Shown here one piece after another: positions 59,405 to 64,000 of a stretch of DNA of 64,000 nt. The stretch comes from Azospirillum sp. (lineage in GTDB: Bacteria > Pseudomonadota > Alphaproteobacteria > Azospirillales > Azospirillaceae): assembly GCA_027486405.1 (NCBI GenBank), contig JAIXPD010000053.1:1-64000 (forward strand), in the 5' to 3' direction. The notes beneath the pieces were generated by a model. It had not been told where the DNA came from. It made no database searches and saw only the letters and a program-made list of their open reading frames with translations. The stretch's first letter is position 1. Each line of letters starts with the position of its first letter. The position numbers and the translations under genes are program-made.

Positions 59405-60787
59405 ATGGGTGCGAGACATCTGCTGACCGCCGCCGCGCTGGCGGCGGGCCTGACCCTGGCTGTCGCCGCGCCGCTGGCGCGGGCGCACGCCGCCGAGGCC
59501 GATCCCACGCTGTCGGTGATCGACACCATCGTCGTCATCTATCTGGAAAACCGCAGCTTCGACACGCTCTATGGCCTGTTCCCGGGGGCGGAGGGGCTGG
59601 AGGCGGCGCAGACGGCGCAGGCCGGGACGGTTCAGGTGGACCGCGACGGCAAACCCTTTGCCACCCTGCCGCCGACGCTGGACGGCAAGAAGAAGCCGGA
59701 CGCCCGCTTGGCCCATGTCACCGCCAACGGGCCGTTCCGCTTGGACCCGGCGGTGGGGCTGAACGACCGGGTGGCCAGCCCGATCCACGCCTTTTTCACC
59801 CACCAGCGCCAGATCAACGGCGGGCGCAACGACCGTTTCGTCAGCGAAGGGACCACCGGCGGCCTGCCGATGGGCTATTTCGACGGGTCGCAGATGGCGA
59901 TGTGGGAGGTGGCCAAGCGCTACACCCTGGCCGATCATTTTTTCCAGTCGGCCTTTGGCGGTTCCTTCCTCAATCACATGTGGTTGGTGTGCGCCTGCAC
60001 CCCGCCGTTCCCCAACGCGCCGGAGGCTCTGCGCGAGGTGGCGGGAACCGGTAAGGACGCCAAGGGCGGCGAGCCGACCGTCACCGCCGACGGTTACGCC
60101 GTCAACACCATCCAGGGCGCGTGGCTGCACGACACCAGCCTGGAACAAACCTTGCTGCCGGTGCAGACGCTGCCGACCATCGGCGACCGGCTGACCGACA
60201 AGGGCGTGAACTGGGTCTATTACGCCGGGGATTTCGACAAGGCGGTCGCCGGGATGGCGACGAAGCAAAGCCCGGACGGCTTTTCCTATCACCATCACCC
60301 CTTCACCTATTTCAAACGCTTTGTGGACAGCGCCGACGAGCGGGCGCGCCACCTGAAAGACCTCGCTGATTTTGAAACGGCGATCCTCGACGGTGCCCTG
60401 CCGCCGGTGTCCTTCTACAAGCCGACCGGAAAATACAACCAGCACCCCGGCAAGGCGTCGGTGGCCGACGGCGACCGTCATGTCGCCGACCTGATCGCCA
60501 TGCTGGAAAAAAGCCCGCAGTGGAAAAACATGGTGGTGATCGTCACCTCCGACGAAAACGGCGGCTTCTGGGACCATGTGCCGCCGCCCAAGGGCGACCG
60601 CTGGGGGCCGGGGTCGCGGATTCCCGCCCTGATCGTCTCGCCCTTCGCCCGCAAGGGGCATGTCGATCACACCCCCTACGAAACCGTGTCGATCCTGCGC
60701 CTGATCGAACAGCGCCACGGCCTGGATCCGCTGGGCAGCCGCGACGCCACCGCCACCAGCCTGGCCAACGCGCTGGCCTTGCCCTAA
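59405..60787 (+). CDS. Phospholipase C-like phosphoesterase (exported)
   Basis: A 460-residue phosphoesterase of the PF04185 type. The signal peptide (residues 1-31) ends ARAHAAEAD. The opening has IDTIVVIYLENRSFDTLYG (catalytic ENRSFD), then HFFQSAFGGSFLNHMWLVCA, YHHHPFTYFKRF near 300 and VIVTSDENGGFWDHVPPP near 385, the conserved metal/catalytic residues. It would release phosphorylated head groups or phosphate in the periplasm for the importer encoded upstream. The start at 59405 has AAGGAG ten bases upstream; GTG at 59402 is possible. One iteron-like 15-mer (60365-60379) lies inside. Confidence 0.88.
   Translation: MGARHLLTAAALAAGLTLAVAAPLARAHAAEADPTLSVIDTIVVIYLENRSFDTLYGLFPGAEGLEAAQTAQAGTVQVDRDGKPFATLPPTLDGKKKPDARLAHVTANGPFRLDPAVGLNDRVASPIHAFFTHQRQINGGRNDRFVSEGTTGGLPMGYFDGSQMAMWEVAKRYTLADHFFQSAFGGSFLNHMWLVCACTPPFPNAPEALREVAGTGKDAKGGEPTVTADGYAVNTIQGAWLHDTSLEQTLLPVQTLPTIGDRLTDKGVNWVYYAGDFDKAVAGMATKQSPDGFSYHHHPFTYFKRFVDSADERARHLKDLADFETAILDGALPPVSFYKPTGKYNQHPGKASVADGDRHVADLIAMLEKSPQWKNMVVIVTSDENGGFWDHVPPPKGDRWGPGSRIPALIVSPFARKGHVDHTPYETVSILRLIEQRHGLDPLGSRDATATSLANALALP
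60365..60379 (+). repeat. Iteron-like 15-mer in phosphoesterase gene
   Basis: GCTGATTTTGAAACG, identical to the copy in nasA at 24648, reading LADFETA. About 52 kb from the origin array. Confidence 0.65.
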
Positions 60788-60851
60788 CCCCATTTTTGAC
60801 CACCGGGCCGCCGTCCTCCGTGACCGCGCGGCCCGCCGGAGCCTGCACGCC

Positions 60852-61691
60852 ATGACCGTTGACTTGAACAGCATTGATTTTGCCAGCGCTGATTTTGCCA
60901 GGGCCGATTTTGCCAGCGCCGATTTTGATGGTCGCCGCCGCCTTGCCATTGATCTGGCCGTGGAGGCGGGCCGCCTTGCCCGCAACATGCGCCAGGGGTT
61001 GGGGGCGATTGAAAGCAAGAGCAGCATCGATTTTTGCACCGCCGCCGATCTGGCCGTGGAACATCTGGTGCGCCAGCGCATCGCCGACGCCTTCGGCGAC
61101 CCGGTGATCGGGGAGGAGGCCGGGGGCGATCCCGCCGATCTGGTGTGGGTGGTCGATCCCATCGACGGAACCACCAACTACATCCACGGAACCACCAATT
61201 GGTGCGTGTCGCTGGCGCTGGTCCACCGTGGGGTGATCGAACTGGGCGTGATCTACGCCCCCGACCTCGACCAGCTTTTCGTCGCCCGCCGGGGGGAAGG
61301 GGCGACGATGAACGGGCGGCCCCTGCGCACCAGCGGCCTGCGCCATGGCGGTGGGGCCGTGGTGGAGATGGGCTGGTCGGCCCGCCGCCCGCTGGCGCTC
61401 AGCCTCGACCTCATCAGCGCGATGATCGCCAACAACATTGAATTCCGCCGCTGCGGGTCGGGCGCGATGGGGCTGGCGAACGTCGCGCTGGGCATCAGCG
61501 ACGGCTACATCGAACTTCACATCAACGCCTGGGACGCGCTGGCCGGGCTGCTGCTGGTGCGCGAGGCGGGCGGCTGGACGAATGATTTTCTGGCGAACGA
61601 CGGCCTGCGCCAAGGCAACGCCGTGGTCGCCTGCACCGCCGAACTGACCGACCGCCTGCTGGCGCTGGAGGCGCTGCGCGCCGTCCGCTGA
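60852..61691 (+). CDS. Inositol-monophosphatase family phosphatase
   Basis: A 279-residue Mg-dependent phosphatase. IMPase motifs: GEEAGG near residue 90, DPIDGTTNYIHG near 103, and WDALAGLLLVREAGGW near 225. The first 30 residues hold tandem repeats of (S/R)ADFA coded by a 15-base unit, absent from the family. It could act on inositol phosphate, histidinol phosphate or another sugar phosphate released from the imported compound. Last gene of the operon, followed by a strong terminator. Confidence 0.88.
   Translation: MTVDLNSIDFASADFARADFASADFDGRRRLAIDLAVEAGRLARNMRQGLGAIESKSSIDFCTAADLAVEHLVRQRIADAFGDPVIGEEAGGDPADLVWVVDPIDGTTNYIHGTTNWCVSLALVHRGVIELGVIYAPDLDQLFVARRGEGATMNGRPLRTSGLRHGGGAVVEMGWSARRPLALSLDLISAMIANNIEFRRCGSGAMGLANVALGISDGYIELHINAWDALAGLLLVREAGGWTNDFLANDGLRQGNAVVACTAELTDRLLALEALRAVR
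60871..60928 (+). repeat. 15-bp tandem repeat at phosphatase 5' end
   Basis: Four units containing GATTTTGCCAG or GATTTTGATGG with a 15-base period, coding IDFAS-ADFAR-ADFAS-ADFDG. The second unit, GCTGATTTTGCCAGG at 60888-60902, is a two-mismatch relative of the origin iteron. Confidence 0.7.
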
Positions 61692-61773
61692 CGGCACTTG
61701 GTCGTCGTCGGCCTGGTTTGTCGGGTTCCTCTTCCGGATCCTCCAGCGTGCGCGATGGGCACCTGGTCCTTGT

Positions 61774-61819
61774 CCCCCCGTTGCCGGTTCCGCGTGACCC
61801 GGCGGCGGGGGGCTTTTTT
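61774..61819 (+). terminator. Intrinsic terminator after phosphatase gene
   Basis: CCCCCCGTTGCCGG pairs with CCGGCGGCGGGGGG (two G-T wobbles) over 14 bases around an 11-base loop, followed by C and T6. It closes the importer-phosphoesterase operon. Confidence 0.88.
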
Positions 61820-61860
61820 GGTGTGTGTCAGTCCTGTGATTTCCCGATTGACCGGCCAAT

Positions 61861-61873
61861 TATGTACATACAT
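61861..61873. promoter_or_regulatory. GntR/HutC-type operator before regulator gene
   Basis: TATGTACATA is a ten-base palindrome, and the overlapping TGTACATACA (61863-61872) matches TGTAAACACA found before the next gene at 8 of 10 positions. It is 37 bases upstream of the regulator start, consistent with autorepression. Confidence 0.55.
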
Positions 61874-61909
61874 TATCGTCGCCATCGCTGAACAATCAGG
61901 CGGAGGGCG

Positions 61910-62725
61910 GTGGTGCAAGGCGCGGCGCGGCAAAGCCTGAACGGTGGTGCGGAACGCGGTGCTGCCGGTGTCTCCGCCAACGTGGACGGCTCCACCCTGG
62001 ATGGCAAGGGGCCGCTGTTCGGCCAGATCAAACGGGCGGTCGCCGGGCAAATCCTGCGCGGGCGCTGGCAGGCCGGGGAACGGCTGCCGAACGAGGAACA
62101 GCTCTCCTCCCTCTATGGTGTGTCGCGGCAGACCGTGCACAAGGCCATCGCGCTGTTGGCGCGGGAAGGCTTTCTGGTGCGCCGTCGCCGGGCCGGGACC
62201 TTTGTCGCCAGCGTGCGGCACGACCGCTTTGCTCTGCCCATCGAGGACATCGGCGACGTCATCACCCGCAACGGCGGGGTCTATGAGTTTCGCATTCTCG
62301 ACCGCAAAACCCTGCGCAACGGCGAGGGGCTGCGCTGGCCCGACGTGCCGGACGGCACGCCGCTCCTGTCGCTGGACTGCCTGCATCTGGGCGATGGCGC
62401 GCCGATCCAGTACGAACGCCGACTGGTCAATCTCGACGCCGTGCCGGAGGTGGCGGACGAGCCATTCGACAGCGTCGCCCCCAGCCGCTGGCTGGTCGAT
62501 CAGGTCCCGTGGTCGTCGGCTGAACACACGGTCAAGGCGGTCAACGCCACCGCCGATCTCGCCGCGCTGCTGGGGGTGGAGCCGGGAACGGCCTGCCTGT
62601 CGATCCGCCGCCAGACCGTGCATCTGAACCGCAGCATCACGCTGGTGCATTTCCTATCCGTCGGCGACCGTTTCAGCCTCAGCGGGTCGTCGATCACCGA
62701 CAGCGCGACGGAGCTTAATTTGTAA
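61910..62725 (+). CDS. hutC: HutC-type GntR/UTRA regulator
   Basis: A 271-residue regulator: GntR winged HTH near residues 36-102 (PLFGQIKRAVAGQILRGRWQAGERLPNEEQLSSLYGVSRQTVHKAIALLAREGFLVRRRRAGTF), then a UTRA effector domain with the HutC-like PWSSAEHTVKAVNATADLAALLGVEPGTACLSIRRQTV. HutC represses histidine utilisation in response to urocanate. Here the next genes encode a polar amino-acid importer, so histidine or a relative is a reasonable ligand. The GTG start at 61910 has GGAGGG upstream. The UTRA name is more certain than the ligand. Confidence 0.82.
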   Translation: MVQGAARQSLNGGAERGAAGVSANVDGSTLDGKGPLFGQIKRAVAGQILRGRWQAGERLPNEEQLSSLYGVSRQTVHKAIALLAREGFLVRRRRAGTFVASVRHDRFALPIEDIGDVITRNGGVYEFRILDRKTLRNGEGLRWPDVPDGTPLLSLDCLHLGDGAPIQYERRLVNLDAVPEVADEPFDSVAPSRWLVDQVPWSSAEHTVKAVNATADLAALLGVEPGTACLSIRRQTVHLNRSITLVHFLSVGDRFSLSGSSITDSATELNL

Positions 62726-62732
62726 ACACAAA
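62719..62732. promoter_or_regulatory. GntR/HutC-type operator before SBP gene
   Basis: TTTGTAAACACAAA, an inverted repeat TTTGT-N4-ACAAA, overlaps the stop codon of the regulator and lies 55 bases before the binding-protein start. Confidence 0.55.
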
Positions 62733-62786
62733 AGACCGGCGAACCGTCGCTCATCGCCGGTCCATCACACAGGGGGTTCAACGATT

Positions 62787-63656
62787 ATGGAGTCTGTTGC
62801 GATGCGTGTCACGACGAAGACCACCGGCCGTTTCGGCCATACCCTGCGCGCCGCCCTGCTGGGCGCGGCGGTGCTGGCGCTGGGCGGTGTTGCCACCGCC
62901 CAGGCCGACACCCTGGCCGACATCAAGAAGGCGGGCGTCATCAACGTCGCCACCGAAATGCAGTTCCCGCCCTTCGATTTCCTGGAAAACAACGAATACA
63001 AGGGCGTTGACCGCGACCTGATCGACGAGGTGGCGAAGGAGCTGGGCGTCAAGCCGAAATACATCGATCTGCCCTGGACCAGCGTCCTGCCCGGCCTGGA
63101 AGCCAAGAAGTTCGATCTGGTCATCGCGCCTGTGACCATCACGAAGGAGCGGATGAAGCGCTATTCCTTCACCGTGCCGATTTCCGAAGCGACGGCGGCG
63201 ATGATGAAGCGCACCGGCGACAACTCCATCAACAAGCCGGAAGACATCGCGGGCAAGAACGTCGGCGGCGGCAAGGGCACCTCGCAGTTGGCCCAGGTCA
63301 AGGAGTTCGGCCAGACCCTGACCCCGCCCCCGAACGTGAAGGAGTATGTGGACAGCAACCAGTCCTACGCCGATCTCGCCGCCGGTCGCGTCGATGTGTC
63401 GGTCAACTCGCTGCCCAACCTCGCCTTTGCCGCCGCCCAGCGCAAGGAGACCTTCACCGTCGTTCTGCCGCCGTTCGGCAAGCCCTCCTTCTTCTCGTGG
63501 GTCGGCCGTCCGGGCGAGGATGACAAGAGCCTGGTGGAGGCGGTGAACGCCGCCCTGGTCAAGATCCAGAAGGATGGCCGCATGGCCAGCATCCAGAAGA
63601 AGTGGTTTGGCGTCTCCGCCGAACTGCCGACCGTGGTTCCCGAACCCCTGTTCTGA
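62787..63656 (+). CDS. Polar amino-acid ABC binding protein
   Basis: A 289-residue PF00497-type periplasmic binding protein. The signal peptide runs to about residue 40 (VATAQADTLAD), then VINVATEMQFPPFDFLENNEYKGVDRDLIDEVAKELG and KFDLVIAPVTITKERMKRYSFTVPI, the classic GlnH/HisJ family layout. ATG 62787 or 62802 are both possible. It follows the HutC-type gene and is followed by a permease gene cut by the window end. Confidence 0.92.
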   Translation: MESVAMRVTTKTTGRFGHTLRAALLGAAVLALGGVATAQADTLADIKKAGVINVATEMQFPPFDFLENNEYKGVDRDLIDEVAKELGVKPKYIDLPWTSVLPGLEAKKFDLVIAPVTITKERMKRYSFTVPISEATAAMMKRTGDNSINKPEDIAGKNVGGGKGTSQLAQVKEFGQTLTPPPNVKEYVDSNQSYADLAAGRVDVSVNSLPNLAFAAAQRKETFTVVLPPFGKPSFFSWVGRPGEDDKSLVEAVNAALVKIQKDGRMASIQKKWFGVSAELPTVVPEPLF

Positions 63657-63789
63657 TCGGGGCCGGTCCTTTTCTGACCCATGGGGCGCGTCCCCGGTCC
63701 CTGGTGGGGCCGGGGCGCGGTCCGGTCGAGACACACGGTGGGATGCGCCGTGATCTGATCGTGCCCCCTGATTTGCCGTGGATGTGCCG

Positions 63790-64000
63790 ATGAAGTTCAG
63801 CGTCATCGTCGATGCGCTTCCCCATCTGTTGGGGGCGGCCGTGACGACCATTTGGATCTCGCTGCTCGGCGTCATGCTGGGGCAGGTGATCGGCGTGCTC
63901 GTTTGTGTGGCGCGCCAATCCGGCCGCCGGTCCCTGGATGTGGCGGGCGGGGTGTATGTCAGCTTCTTTCGCGGCGTGCCGCTGCTGATCCAGCTTTTGT
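63790..64000 (+). CDS. Polar amino-acid ABC permease, partial
   Basis: Seventy residues before the window ends, starting MKFSVIVDALPHLLGAAVTTIWISLLGVMLG and reaching YVSFFRGVPLLIQLL, the HisM/GlnP-family motif around the first conserved loop. It belongs with the binding protein 133 bases upstream. The rest lies outside the window. Confidence 0.9.
   Translation, partial: MKFSVIVDALPHLLGAAVTTIWISLLGVMLGQVIGVLVCVARQSGRRSLDVAGGVYVSFFRGVPLLIQLL

Overview
The window is about 64 kb of uniformly GC-rich, densely coding DNA. Alphaproteobacterial RepA, ParA and ParB-type genes flank a non-coding, iteron-bearing stretch, so it is most likely part of a secondary replicon (megaplasmid or chromid). The gene families fit a free-living alphaproteobacterium of the Rhodospirillales/Azospirillum kind; that placement is inferred from content only. 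I saw no rRNA, tRNA, CRISPR array or complete insertion sequence.

Layout. 0.2-5.4 kb: sbcD-sbcC nuclease genes. 5.4-6.0 kb: an MNT/HEPN toxin-antitoxin pair whose HEPN gene has lost its N-terminal half. 6.0-10.1 kb: repA, a 1.2-kb origin region with about 14 degenerate 15-bp iterons, and parA-parB. 10.1-15.7 kb: mug, two LysR regulators, an MFS exporter and an aldo/keto reductase, with a 155-bp nested inverted repeat at 11.8 kb. 15.9-27.7 kb: nitrate assimilation, with an Nrt-type ABC transporter on the minus strand divergent from nirB-nirD-nasA-cobA on the plus strand. 27.7-35.9 kb: a partly decayed catabolic operon (DUF1302, DUF1329, alpha/beta hydrolase, a VOC-RND chimera, an epimerase stub, a shortened chemoreceptor) and a LysR regulator. 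35.9-50.0 kb: organosulfur assimilation, consisting of an amidohydrolase-ssuD-flavin monooxygenase operon, a sigma-54 activator fused to a substrate-binding domain, and a divergent operon of FMN reductase, sfnG, a Liv-type ABC transporter and sfnB. 50.0-53.3 kb: msrPQ and a porin. 53.4-61.8 kb: a LacI regulator and an operon for an Fbp/Afu-type ABC importer, a phospholipase C-like phosphoesterase and an inositol-monophosphatase-like enzyme. 61.9-64.0 kb: a HutC-type regulator and a polar amino-acid ABC transporter cut by the window end.

Three regulatory or structural results stand out. (1) The nirB leader carries a sigma-54 promoter, two hairpins with A1/G4 hexaloops, and an intrinsic terminator whose 5' arm overlaps the second hairpin. 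This is the architecture expected of NasT (ANTAR) antitermination. (2) The two organosulfur operons each have a sigma-54 promoter preceded by a pair of matching dyads (TGYTGC-N4-GCARCR) centred near -88 and -120. The only activator gene in the window lies between them and is a GAFTGA-type AAA+ protein fused to an SsuA-like sensor. (3) Fifteen-base motifs of the origin iteron family recur inside coding sequence far from the origin: three in sbcC, five in nasA and one in the phosphoesterase gene, in both orientations.
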